Shown: positions 51,497 to 58,842 of the stretch, one piece after another
How positions within the stretch are numbered: position 1 is the stretch's first letter
How the letters are laid out: every line of letters starts with the position of its first letter
Origin: Sphingomonadales bacterium
GTDB lineage: Bacteria; Pseudomonadota; Alphaproteobacteria; Sphingomonadales; Sphingomonadaceae
Length of the DNA: 64,000 bases
Reading direction: 5' to 3'
Assembly: GCA_016720115.1 (NCBI GenBank)
Contig: JADJXT010000001.1
Location: 868,001 to 932,000 of the forward strand
Program-made: the position numbers and the translations under genes
The notes under the pieces: model-generated
The model's input: only the letters and a program-made list of their open reading frames with translations
What the model was told of the DNA's origin: nothing
Databases searched by the model: none

Positions 51497-52780
51497 TCAA
51501 TCGGCGCCAACACGTTCGATATCGGCACCGACGAGGCTAAGCTTCTCCTCAAGCCGTTCATAGCCGCGGTCGAGATGATAGATGCGGCTGACTTCGGTCT
51601 GGCCTTCCGCAACCAGCCCGGCGATGATCAGGCTCATCGAGGCGCGCAGGTCGGTTGCCATTACCGGCGCTCCGGTCAGTCCGGGAACCCCGTGGACGAT
51701 GGCGGTGCGCCCCTTGGTTTCGATATGCGCACCCATACGGTTGAGTTCGGGGACGTGCATATAACGGTTCTCGAAGATGGTTTCGGTCAGTACGCTGGCC
51801 CCGTCCGCCATGCACAGCATCGCCATGAACTGCGCCTGCATGTCGGTGGCAAAGCCGGGATAGGGCGCGGTAGAGATGGTCAGCGGTTTTAGCCGGCCTT
51901 CCGCTGCCACACGCAATCCGCCTTTCACCGATTCAACCGTCACGCCGCACGCACGCAGCGCATCGACCGTTGCCTGCATTTCGCTTTCATTGGCGCCAAG
52001 CAGTTCAACTTCGCCGCCGGTGGTCGCAACCGCGCAGGCATAGCTGCCCGCCTCAATACGATCGCCCATCACACGATAGGTTGCACCGTGCAGCCGGTCC
52101 TTGCCGTGGATGGTCAGGTCGGAACTGCCAATGCCTTCAATCTCGGCCCCCATCGCGACCAGCAAGTTGCACAGGTCGACAATTTCGGGCTCGCGCGCGG
52201 CATTGTGAAGCACGCAGGTGCCTTTGGCGAGAACCGCCGCCATCAGGGCATTTTCGGTCGCGCCGACCGAGACGACGGGGAAGGTGTAGCTGCCGCCGGG
52301 CAGCCCACCCTTGGGCGCAGTTGCCTTCACATAGCCGGAGGCAAGTTCGATTTCAGCGCCAAAGGCCTCCAACGCTTTCAGGTGGAGGTCGATCGGGCGG
52401 TTGCCGATCGCACAGCCGCCCGGCAGCGACACCGTCGCCTCACCCATACGTGCGAGCATCGGGCCGAGCACGAGGATCGAGGCGCGCATCTTGCGAACCA
52501 GCTCGTAAGGCGCAACCGACGAAGTGATGCGGGTCGCCTCCAGCGTCATCACCCGGCCGAAATCCTCGGGACGCGAACCGGCAATCGTGGTTGAAATGCC
52601 AAACTGGTTCATCAGGTGCTGGAAGCCGTCAATATCGGCCAATCGTGGCAGGTTCCTGAGCGTCAGCGGCTCATCGGTCAGCAGTGCGCAGGGAAGCAGC
52701 GTCAACGCGCTGTTCTTGGCCCCCGAAATCGGAATTTTGCCCTTCAGCTTGTTGCCACCGCGAATGATTATCTTGTCCAT
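51497..52780 (-). CDS. murA: UDP-N-acetylglucosamine 1-carboxyvinyltransferase
   Basis: 427-aa enzyme adding enolpyruvate from PEP to UDP-GlcNAc, the committed step of peptidoglycan synthesis and the fosfomycin target. The substrate motif GGNKLKGKIPISGAKNSAL is at the N-terminus, and the catalytic cysteine is Cys123 in GGCAIGNRPIDLH, so fosfomycin sensitivity would be expected. Terminal segments (TDLRASMSLIIAGL, HLDRGYERLEEKL) are standard. Confidence 0.96.
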   Translation of the reverse strand: MDKIIIRGGNKLKGKIPISGAKNSALTLLPCALLTDEPLTLRNLPRLADIDGFQHLMNQFGISTTIAGSRPEDFGRVMTLEATRITSSVAPYELVRKMRASILVLGPMLARMGEATVSLPGGCAIGNRPIDLHLKALEAFGAEIELASGYVKATAPKGGLPGGSYTFPVVSVGATENALMAAVLAKGTCVLHNAAREPEIVDLCNLLVAMGAEIEGIGSSDLTIHGKDRLHGATYRVMGDRIEAGSYACAVATTGGEVELLGANESEMQATVDALRACGVTVESVKGGLRVAAEGRLKPLTISTAPYPGFATDMQAQFMAMLCMADGASVLTETIFENRYMHVPELNRMGAHIETKGRTAIVHGVPGLTGAPVMATDLRASMSLIIAGLVAEGQTEVSRIYHLDRGYERLEEKLSLVGADIERVGAD

Positions 52781-52832
52781 CGCAGCGGTTTAGCGCGATT
52801 GCTCATGCTTTCAACTTCATTTCACTGACATC

Positions 52833-52915
52833 GTCATTCCCGCGAAGGCGGGAATCCATCTCCGGTCGCTGAAACTTCATTTTCGGGTGATGGACCCCCG
52901 CCTTCGCGGGGGTGA
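52833..52915. repeat. Paired palindromic repeats (GTCATTCCCGCG... / ...CGCGGGGGTGAC)
   Basis: First unit 52833-52860 contains TTCCCGCGAAGGCGGGAA; second unit 52891-52915 contains CCCCCGCCTTCGCGGGGG. The pair is bounded by GTCA and TGAC. The same two-unit design recurs at 57359-57449. Such REP-like units are common in alphaproteobacterial intergenic DNA. Confidence 0.8.
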
Positions 52916-52937
52916 CGAGCTTGAATGAGTCCCCATC

Positions 52938-53546
52938 CTAAGAAAGTAAGGCCAGCGCAGCCTTGACCTGGCCCAGCCGTTCTTTGCCCCAGAACATCTC
53001 CTCGCCAACGAAGAAGGTCGGCACACCGAATGCGCCGCGTGCAGCGGCCTTTTCGGTGTTTTCCACCAGTTCGGCTTTCACTTCAGCGGCGTCGGCTTTG
53101 GCGAGGATCGTGGCCCCATCCAGTCCTGCCTGGTCGAGCACGTCTTTGACAACCGCCGGATCGCCGGTGTTGGCGCCATCTTCCCACATCGCCGCCATGA
53201 TCGCCTCGACATAGGGCAGCAAGCAGCCCAGATGCTGTGCCGCAACCGCACCACGCATCAGGTTCAGCGAGTTGATCGGGAAGTTGGGATTCATTTTGAA
53301 CGGCAGGCTGTGCGTCTTCACGAAGCGGTTGAATTCGAGCATTTCATAGTCGCGCTTCGCTGGGGTTTCGGCGTAGCGGAGCATCGGCGCCTGATTGTTC
53401 GTGATTTTGAACAGTCCGCCCAGAAGGATCGGCACATAGACTGCGGTAGCGCCGGTTTCCTTGCACAATTCGGGAAGCACCTTGTGGGCGAGGTAGCTGT
53501 TTGGCCCGCCAAAATCGAACAGGAATTCAAAGCTTCTGCTCACCAT
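52938..53546 (-). CDS. 2-hydroxychromene-2-carboxylate isomerase-family protein (DsbA fold)
   Basis: 202-aa thioredoxin-fold protein of the kappa-class GST/HCCA isomerase family, known for glutathione-dependent isomerisation in naphthalene-type aromatic degradation. FLFDFGGPNSYLAHK replaces the Cys motif of DsbA, and GAFGVPTFFVGEEMFWGKERL is the family C-terminal signature. It overlaps the SDR gene by seven bases and so acts with it; both are divergent from an HxlR regulator. The true substrate is unknown. Confidence 0.88.
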   Translation of the reverse strand: MVSRSFEFLFDFGGPNSYLAHKVLPELCKETGATAVYVPILLGGLFKITNNQAPMLRYAETPAKRDYEMLEFNRFVKTHSLPFKMNPNFPINSLNLMRGAVAAQHLGCLLPYVEAIMAAMWEDGANTGDPAVVKDVLDQAGLDGATILAKADAAEVKAELVENTEKAAARGAFGVPTFFVGEEMFWGKERLGQVKAALALLS

Positions 53547-54265
53547 GTCTCTCCCCAGGGGCGCAGGTCCAGTTCGTGGGTCCAGGCGCTGCGATGCTGT
53601 TTATGCAGCGCAACATATTGCGCCGCAATGGCTTCCGGCGACAGAACGAGATCGTTCGCCTTCGCTTCGTCGAAATCGGCGCGCAGACCGCGAATGAATT
53701 CGGTGTCGATGCCGCCATCGATGATGCTGTGCGCGACATGGATATTCTGCGGGCCCAGTTCGCGCGCCATCGATTGTGCCAGCATGCGCAGCGCGGCCTT
53801 CGCCCCAGAAAATGCCGAAAAGCCTGCCCCGCCACGGATCGAGGCGGTGGCGCCGGTAAAGATGATCGTGCCCCGCTGGCGCTGCACCATATGCTTCGCG
53901 ACCTCGCGGCCCATCAGGAAACCGGCAAAGGCCGCCATTTCCCAGACCTTGCGATAGACCTGCGCGGTCGTTTCGGTGATCCCGAAACGCACATTGGCGC
54001 CGATGTTGAAAACCGCAACCTCGATCGGGCCGACATCGCGCTCGATACTGTCGACCAGCGCGACCATCGCATCCTCATCACGCGCATCGGCGGGACAGGC
54101 CTGTGCCTTGTGCCCTGCGTCGCGGATCGACTGGGCAAGCTCTTCAAGCTTGTCGCCGTGGCGGGGGCGGCGGTTGACGCAGGCCGTATAGCCTTCGGCG
54201 GCAAACGCCTTGGCGATGGCGCCGCCGGTTGCATCACCGGCACCGATAATCAGGGCTGCGGACAT
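53540..54265 (-). CDS. SDR-family oxidoreductase
   Basis: 241-aa short-chain dehydrogenase. The N-terminal cofactor segment is IIGAGDATGGAIAKAFAAEG, a variant of the usual TGxxxGIG. VFNIGANVRFG stands in place of NNAG, and the usual catalytic YxxxK is replaced by FSAFSGAKAALRML, where Phe occupies the Tyr position. The ATG at 54265 has AAGGAG at good spacing. It is the first gene of a two-gene operon with the isomerase. The loss of the Tyr makes classic SDR catalysis doubtful. Confidence 0.85.
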   Translation of the reverse strand: MSAALIIGAGDATGGAIAKAFAAEGYTACVNRRPRHGDKLEELAQSIRDAGHKAQACPADARDEDAMVALVDSIERDVGPIEVAVFNIGANVRFGITETTAQVYRKVWEMAAFAGFLMGREVAKHMVQRQRGTIIFTGATASIRGGAGFSAFSGAKAALRMLAQSMARELGPQNIHVAHSIIDGGIDTEFIRGLRADFDEAKANDLVLSPEAIAAQYVALHKQHRSAWTHELDLRPWGETW

Positions 54266-54286
54266 AAGCGAATCTCCTTGGCGCTG

Positions 54287-54313
54287 CATAGTAACTATGA
54301 TAAACATAGTAAC
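54287..54313. promoter_or_regulatory. Candidate HxlR operator: CATAGTAAC direct repeat with central palindrome
   Basis: CATAGTAAC occurs at 54287-54295 and 54305-54313, and ACTATG-ATAAA-CATAGT (54294-54310) forms an inverted repeat. It lies midway between the divergent SDR and HxlR starts, in the usual place for an HxlR autoregulatory site. Confidence 0.55.
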
Positions 54314-54340
54314 AAGCAGAATTTGAAGGGGCCTGATTTC

Positions 54341-54838
54341 ATGCCGCGTCGCACCGATCTTTCGGACACTTATTGCCCGGTTGGGCGATCGGCGGAACTG
54401 GTCGGCGACCGGGCCGTGCTGTTGATCCTGCGCGACCTGTTTTTCGGTGTGCGCCGGTTTGAAGCTTTCCAGGCGAATACCGGCCTTGGCCCGCAGATTC
54501 TGGCGGACCGGCTGAAGCGTATGGAACGCGAGGGGGTTGTCGAAAGGAAAGCCTATCAGCAGCGGCCCGTCCGCCACGAATATTGGCTGACCGACAAGGG
54601 CAAGGCGTTGTTCGACATATTATATGCCATGCGCAACTGGGCCGAACGTTGGGCCTATTCCCCGGGCGAAACCGGATATGATGGCCATGCCGTTCGCTAT
54701 ACGCATCGCAAATGCGGTGCCGATGTCGGGTTGGCGACAGTCTGCCCGGAATGCGGTGATATATTGGGTTATGGCGATCTGAAAGGCGAGATGTCGCCTG
54801 TATTGATTGCCGAGCGTGAGGCGCGCGCCTCAGCCTAG
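54341..54838 (+). CDS. HxlR-family transcriptional regulator
   Basis: 165-aa winged-helix regulator. CPVGRSAELVGDRAVLLILRDLFFG begins the HxlR domain, and FEAFQANTGLGPQILADRLKRMEREGVVERKAYQQRP is the recognition helix and wing. The C-terminus adds a Cys-containing segment (HRKCGADVG and VCPECGDILGYG) that resembles a zinc ribbon. The ATG at 54341 follows GAAGGGG. It is divergent from the SDR/isomerase operon, its likely target. Confidence 0.9.
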   Translation: MPRRTDLSDTYCPVGRSAELVGDRAVLLILRDLFFGVRRFEAFQANTGLGPQILADRLKRMEREGVVERKAYQQRPVRHEYWLTDKGKALFDILYAMRNWAERWAYSPGETGYDGHAVRYTHRKCGADVGLATVCPECGDILGYGDLKGEMSPVLIAEREARASA

Positions 54839-54850
54839 CTCAGGCTTTTT
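54832..54850 (+). terminator. Weak rho-independent terminator overlapping the convergent hxlR and clpS ends
   Basis: AGCCT-AGCTC-AGGCT followed by TTTT. The stop codons of both genes lie inside the hairpin, with only one base between the two coding regions. Confidence 0.45.
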
Positions 54851-55205
54851 CAAGCGTGCACTGCAACGGGTGCTGGTGTTTCTTGGCGAAGTCCATGACC
54901 TGGTTAACCTTGGTTTCGGCGACCTCGTAAGTGAAGATGCCGCACACACCGACGCCTTTCTGGTGCACATGCAGCATCACCCGTGTCGCCTGCTCGGTAT
55001 CCATCTGGAAAAAAGCCTTCAGGACGTGAACGACGAACTCCATCGGCGTGTAATCGTCGTTGAGCAGCAGCACCTTGTACTGGCTGGGCTTCTTGGTCTT
55101 GGGCCGCGTGCGCGTGGCAAGGCCTACGCCGGGGCCGCGAGTGTCGTCGCGGTCGCCATCGGGGCCTGCAATAATGGGTAATATTGAATTCCGGTCCAAA
55201 GCCAT
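54840..55205 (-). CDS. clpS: ATP-dependent Clp protease adaptor ClpS
   Basis: 121-aa adaptor delivering N-degron substrates to ClpAP. The core has YKVLLLNDDYTPMEFVVHVL, with the NDDYTPMEF pocket that binds the degron residue, and VMLHVHQKGVGVCGIFTYEVAETKV. The extended N-terminus is typical of alphaproteobacteria. The start at 55205 is most likely; an upstream in-frame start at 55241 is possible. It complements bpt at 1963-2721. clpA is not in the window. Confidence 0.94.
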   Translation of the reverse strand: MALDRNSILPIIAGPDGDRDDTRGPGVGLATRTRPKTKKPSQYKVLLLNDDYTPMEFVVHVLKAFFQMDTEQATRVMLHVHQKGVGVCGIFTYEVAETKVNQVMDFAKKHQHPLQCTLEKA

Positions 55206-55266
55206 GTCCTGAAAATAGGGTAAGGTGGGGGCGTTTCGCAAGTGTTGTTAATGGTAAATGCCCACA

Positions 55267-55302
55267 AAGAAAAAGCCGCCCTTCCGCTGGGGAAGGACGG
55301 CT
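55267..55302 (-). terminator. Rho-independent terminator downstream of the phasin gene
   Basis: On the minus strand AGCCGTCCTTCC pairs with GGAAGGGCGGCT (one mismatch, loop CCAGC) and is followed by TTTTCTTTG. It lies 100 bases beyond the phasin stop and upstream of clpS. Confidence 0.8.
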
Positions 55303-55401
55303 CTTTCAAAATGCGCCGGCTCGTCTGGTTTCCTGCCTCCAGGGAGGAGAGGAGAGAGGGGGCAGGTGCTCTAACGCACCGGCGCAATTCTCAAAAAGGG
55401 C

Positions 55402-56031
55402 TTATGCAGCCTTCTTGAAAAAGTCGACAGCGACCGCGAAACGGTTCGAGATCGGCTGGAACATGTCGTTGGCGAGCTTCACCAGAGCTTCAGTGTTCTT
55501 CGAACCCTGCGCAACCGCAGTGTCAAAGCTCTTGCGAGCCCATTCGCCCTGCAGCTTTACGAAGTCGGTCGGGTTCTTCACGCCGGTGACTTCCTTGACG
55601 GCAGCCTGGACTTCTTCGAAGTTCTTCTTGGCATATTCGAGGTTGGTCTTGCCCAGATCCTGCGCGCCCTTTGCGGCGATCTTGCCGGCTTCGATCATCG
55701 CTTCGATGTTGGCCTTGTTGAATTCGGTTGCTTCAGCGGCAAACTTCTTGCCCTTTTCAGCAGCTTCGGTTGCCTTTTCGCGAACGTCGGCGAAGAAGTC
55801 AGCAGCCTTGGCCTGTGCTTCCTTGGCGGTCTTTTCAACAGTCTCGGTCATTTTCTTCACTCCTTCGGAGAGGGGTTTGTCGTCAACAGAAACAATGCTG
55901 GTCACCAATTGCGTGGCCGCTTCGGGCTTTGCCTCGGTGGCGGTGACAACTGGCTTTGCGGGCGCAGCCTTGGGCGCCGCAGTCTTGCGGGCTTTGGTTA
56001 CGGTCGTTTCAGCCTTGCTTGCCATTTTCAT
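55402..56031 (-). CDS. Phasin family protein
   Basis: 209-aa phasin, an amphipathic helical protein coating PHA granules. The N-terminal Ala/Lys/Pro-rich segment (about 1-45) is followed by the phasin domain (KANIEAMIEAGKIAAKGAQDLGKTNLEYAKKNFEEVQAAVKEVTG, then DFVKLQGEWARKSFDTAVAQGSKNTEALVKLANDMFQPISNRF). Start is either 56031 or the ATG at 56025. Two TGC-rich palindromes lie just upstream, matching the layout of PHA-responsive repression known from other alphaproteobacteria. Confidence 0.9.
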   Translation of the reverse strand: MKMASKAETTVTKARKTAAPKAAPAKPVVTATEAKPEAATQLVTSIVSVDDKPLSEGVKKMTETVEKTAKEAQAKAADFFADVREKATEAAEKGKKFAAEATEFNKANIEAMIEAGKIAAKGAQDLGKTNLEYAKKNFEEVQAAVKEVTGVKNPTDFVKLQGEWARKSFDTAVAQGSKNTEALVKLANDMFQPISNRFAVAVDFFKKAA

Positions 56032-56046
56032 GCACCATTTCTGTTT

Positions 56047-56061
56047 TGTTGCAGTGCACAA
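56047..56061. promoter_or_regulatory. Phasin-proximal palindrome TGTTGCA-G-TGCACAA
   Basis: Imperfect copy of the TTGTGCA-N-TGCACAA motif, 15-29 bases upstream of the phasin start, near the expected promoter or leader. Confidence 0.6.
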
Positions 56062-56093
56062 TAATGAGTCGGGAGGGGGAAGTCAATGGGATA

Positions 56094-56108
56094 TTGTGCA
56101 GTGCACAA
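56094..56108. promoter_or_regulatory. Phasin-distal palindrome TTGTGCA-G-TGCACAA
   Basis: Perfect 7-1-7 palindrome 62-76 bases upstream of the phasin start. It differs from the glnK site only in the central base. PhaR of Paracoccus is known to bind TGC-rich sequences upstream of its phasin gene, so PhaR is the prime candidate regulator. Confidence 0.65.
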
Positions 56109-56192
56109 AAAATAAAATCCGCCTTTTACAGCGGATTGTGGGAAAAGCTGTCCCCGGAGATGCCGCCGGGGACAGTTTAGGCGATGCGTGCT

Positions 56193-57329
56193 TTATGCGG
56201 CTTCGTCGATAACGAGCCGTTCAAACCGGTCATAGTGATAATCGGCAGAACCGAACTGGCCTTCGATGAGCGTCGCGCGCTTGAAGTAATGACCTATCGC
56301 CAACTCCTGCGTGATGCCGATGCCGCCATGCGTCTGGATCGCGTTCTGGCCGACAAATTTGGCGCCGCGCGAAACCTTCGCCTTGCACTGCGACACCGCC
56401 CCCATGCGTTCGAGCGCAGGCTTGTCGAGGTGGAGCGTGGCGTAAGTCGTCATCGACTTGGCTTGCTCAACCTCCATGAACATGTCGACCATGCGGTGCT
56501 GCAACACCTGGAAGCGGGCGATGGGCTGGCCGAATTGCTGGCGCTGCTTCGAATAATCGAGCGTGCCTTCGTGCAGCTTGGCCATCACGCCGGTGGCTTC
56601 GGCGCAGACTGCGACGGTTGCCTCGTCGACAACCTTGTCGATCAGATCGATTCCGCCAGCGAGCAAGGCATCGCCCGGGATCGCGACATTTTCGAAATAG
56701 ATTTCCGAAGCGCGGTTGCCGTCGACGGTCGGATAGTCGCGGCGGGTGATGCCGGGCAGGTTCGCATCGATCAGGAACAGTTCAACCCCGTTGCGTTCGC
56801 GGGTCGAGCCGCCGGTACGTGCGGTGACCAGCAGGTGCGTTGCCCAGGGCGCACAATAGACCACGCCCTTATGTCCGTTGAGGATATAGCCACTGCCGTC
56901 GGCCTTTGCCGTGGTGTGAATGTTGGCGAGGTCATACCGGCCCTGCGGTTCGGCATAGGCAAAGGCGATGATGGTTTCGCCCGATATGATCCCCGGAATA
57001 TGCGCCGCAGCTTGCGCACCGCCTACGGTTTTCAGGGCACCGCCGCCGATGACCACCGTCTGCAGATAGGGCTCGATCGCGATGACCTTGCCGAATTCTT
57101 CCATCAGCAATCCGTTTTCAAGCGCGCCGCCGCCAAGGCCGCCATGCTCTTCGCCAAAGGCAGCGCCCAACAGGCCCAGTTCGTTCGCAAGCGCATTCCA
57201 GATGCCGGGATCGCGGCCTGCGTCGGTCGCAATCATCTTCTGGCGGGTTTCGAAATCATAAGTGTCAGCCAGAAAGCGCGCGAGCGTGTCGCGGATCATT
57301 CCCTGGGTTTCGTTATAGGTAAAATCCAT
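56193..57329 (-). CDS. Acyl-CoA dehydrogenase, small subunit type (PimD-like)
   Basis: 378-aa FAD-dependent acyl-CoA dehydrogenase resembling the small subunit of pimeloyl-CoA-type heteromeric enzymes. MDFTYNETQGMIRDTLARFL opens the helical domain. GAAFGEEHGGLGGG, FAYAEPQGRYDLAN (FAD/substrate loop) and QTHGGIGITQELAIGHYFKRA are visible. The partner large-subunit gene lies upstream (57475-58668). Likely substrate is a medium- or dicarboxylic-chain acyl-CoA, inferred from family only. Confidence 0.88.
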   Translation of the reverse strand: MDFTYNETQGMIRDTLARFLADTYDFETRQKMIATDAGRDPGIWNALANELGLLGAAFGEEHGGLGGGALENGLLMEEFGKVIAIEPYLQTVVIGGGALKTVGGAQAAAHIPGIISGETIIAFAYAEPQGRYDLANIHTTAKADGSGYILNGHKGVVYCAPWATHLLVTARTGGSTRERNGVELFLIDANLPGITRRDYPTVDGNRASEIYFENVAIPGDALLAGGIDLIDKVVDEATVAVCAEATGVMAKLHEGTLDYSKQRQQFGQPIARFQVLQHRMVDMFMEVEQAKSMTTYATLHLDKPALERMGAVSQCKAKVSRGAKFVGQNAIQTHGGIGITQELAIGHYFKRATLIEGQFGSADYHYDRFERLVIDEAA

Positions 57330-57358
57330 CTCAAAGTCCTCTCATGAACTCTTTCGAT

Positions 57359-57449
57359 GTCATTCCCGCGAAAGCGGGAATCCATGGTCTGGAAAGTCAG
57401 TTTAAACCGACGCTTCAGACCATGGACCCCCGATCAGGTCGGGGGTGAC
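57359..57449. repeat. Paired palindromic repeats between the two acyl-CoA dehydrogenase genes
   Basis: Unit 1 (57359-57391) contains TTCCCGCGAAAGCGGGAA then TCCATGGTCTG; unit 2 (57416-57449) begins CAGACCATGGA then CCCCCGATCAGGTCGGGGG. The CATGGTCTG/CAGACCATG segments are also inverted, so the whole can fold into one long hairpin. It sits inside an operon and may reduce read-through to the downstream gene. Confidence 0.8.
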
Positions 57450-57474
57450 ACGGCTTGTTGTTGCTACTGCTAGA

Positions 57475-58668
57475 TCAAAGACCCAGAACCATCTTCGCGA
57501 TGATGTTATGCTGGATCTCGTTGGATCCGCCGTAAATTGTGGTCTTGCGCATGTTGAAATAGCTCGGCGCGGTGCGGTGCGCATAATCCGGGCCGATCGG
57601 ATGCTCGTTGTCGCCCTCACCAAAGCCGCGGAAATAGGGCGCGCCATAATGGCCGACCGCTTCCAGCGCGAGTTCGGTGATGCGCTGCTGGATTTCCGAA
57701 CCCTTGATCTTGAGCAGGCTCGATTCCGGCCCCGGCGGACGCCCGGCGGCTTCGCCAGCAAGGCTGCGCAACTCGGTGAATTCGAGCGCGGTCAGATCGG
57801 TCTGCAACTCGGCGACCTTGCGCTTGAAGAAGGGGTTGGCGAGCAAGGGGCGGTCGCCATCCTGTTCGGAACGGGCGATGTCCTTGATGCGCTCGATGCC
57901 GCGTTTCGACGAAGCGACCCCGGCGATGCCGGTGCGTTCATGCGCGAGCAGGAACTTGGCACAGGTCCAGCCCTTATTCTCCTCATAAACGCGGTTTTCG
58001 ACCGGAACGCGCACATCCTCGAGCCACACTTCGTTCACCTCATGCTCGCCGCCCAGCGTGATGATCGGGCGCACGGTGATGCCCGGCGTTTTCATGTCGA
58101 CGAGAAGGAAGCTGATGCCTTCCTGCTGCTTGGCATCGGGATCAGTGCGGACGAGGAAGAAGCCCCAATCGGCATGTTGTGCCATCGTCGTCCAGGTCTT
58201 CTGTCCGTTGACGACATAATCGTTGCCATCGCGAACCGCCTTGGTGCGCAGCGAGGCAAGGTCGGAACCGGAGCCGGGTTCCGAATAGCCCTGGCACCAC
58301 CAATCCTCACCCGAAAGAATGCGGGGAAGGAACTTGGCTTTCTGTTCGGGGGTGCCGAAAGTGTAGATCACCGGGCCGACCATCGAGAGGCCGAAAGGCA
58401 TCAGGCGGATGCAATCGGCGCGGGCGGTTTCCTCTGACCAGATATAGCGCTGCGTCGGCGTCCAGCCGGTGCCGCCATATTCGACCGGCCATGCCGGGGC
58501 GACCCAGCCCTTCTTGTGCAGGATGCGGTGCCAAGCGAGGAAATCTTCCTTGCCCAGTTCGTCGCCTTCATCCTGCTTCCCGCGCAGTTCCTGCGGGTAA
58601 TTTTCGGAAATAAATGCCCGGACCTCGTCACGGAAAGCGAGGTCTTCGGCAGTGAATTCCATATCCAT
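57475..58668 (-). CDS. Acyl-CoA dehydrogenase, large subunit type (PimC-like)
   Basis: 397-aa acyl-CoA dehydrogenase resembling the large subunit of pimeloyl-CoA-type heteromeric enzymes. MEFTAEDLAFRDEVRAFI opens it, then APAWPVEYGGTGWTPTQRYI, GYSEPGSGSDLASLRTKA (FAD loop) and LLKIKGSEIQQRITELALEAVG. The ATG at 58668 follows AGGAGAG. It is the first gene of the pair; the perfect palindrome at 58759-58776 lies 91 bases upstream, suggesting repression in response to an acyl-CoA. Confidence 0.9.
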   Translation of the reverse strand: MDMEFTAEDLAFRDEVRAFISENYPQELRGKQDEGDELGKEDFLAWHRILHKKGWVAPAWPVEYGGTGWTPTQRYIWSEETARADCIRLMPFGLSMVGPVIYTFGTPEQKAKFLPRILSGEDWWCQGYSEPGSGSDLASLRTKAVRDGNDYVVNGQKTWTTMAQHADWGFFLVRTDPDAKQQEGISFLLVDMKTPGITVRPIITLGGEHEVNEVWLEDVRVPVENRVYEENKGWTCAKFLLAHERTGIAGVASSKRGIERIKDIARSEQDGDRPLLANPFFKRKVAELQTDLTALEFTELRSLAGEAAGRPPGPESSLLKIKGSEIQQRITELALEAVGHYGAPYFRGFGEGDNEHPIGPDYAHRTAPSYFNMRKTTIYGGSNEIQHNIIAKMVLGL

Positions 58669-58758
58669 GTCAACTCTCCTCAGTTGCGGCAGTGTAGCGC
58701 GCACGTCCTCGCAAAGCGAGCCGACTCGCGCCAAATCCGTCTGGAATTCGGATTACCG

Positions 58759-58776
58759 GACGTTTACGTAAACGTC
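58759..58776. promoter_or_regulatory. Perfect 18-bp palindrome GACGTTTACGTAAACGTC
   Basis: Located between the divergent acyl-CoA dehydrogenase operon and the MFS gene; a second short palindrome GTCAATTGAC (58774-58783) overlaps its right end. Its form resembles operators of TetR- or MerR-type regulators of fatty-acid or branched-chain amino acid degradation. No regulator gene is adjacent. Confidence 0.65.
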
Positions 58777-58842
58777 AATTGACCTGCGGCTATTTTACCA
58801 ACATGGTGGCACCTGAGACTTTGCCTTGAGGAGAGGGCATTT

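Noticed and set aside
53501..54340. Plus-strand extension upstream of the HxlR gene
   Set aside because: It is antisense to the SDR and isomerase genes; the HxlR domain begins right at the ATG at 54341.
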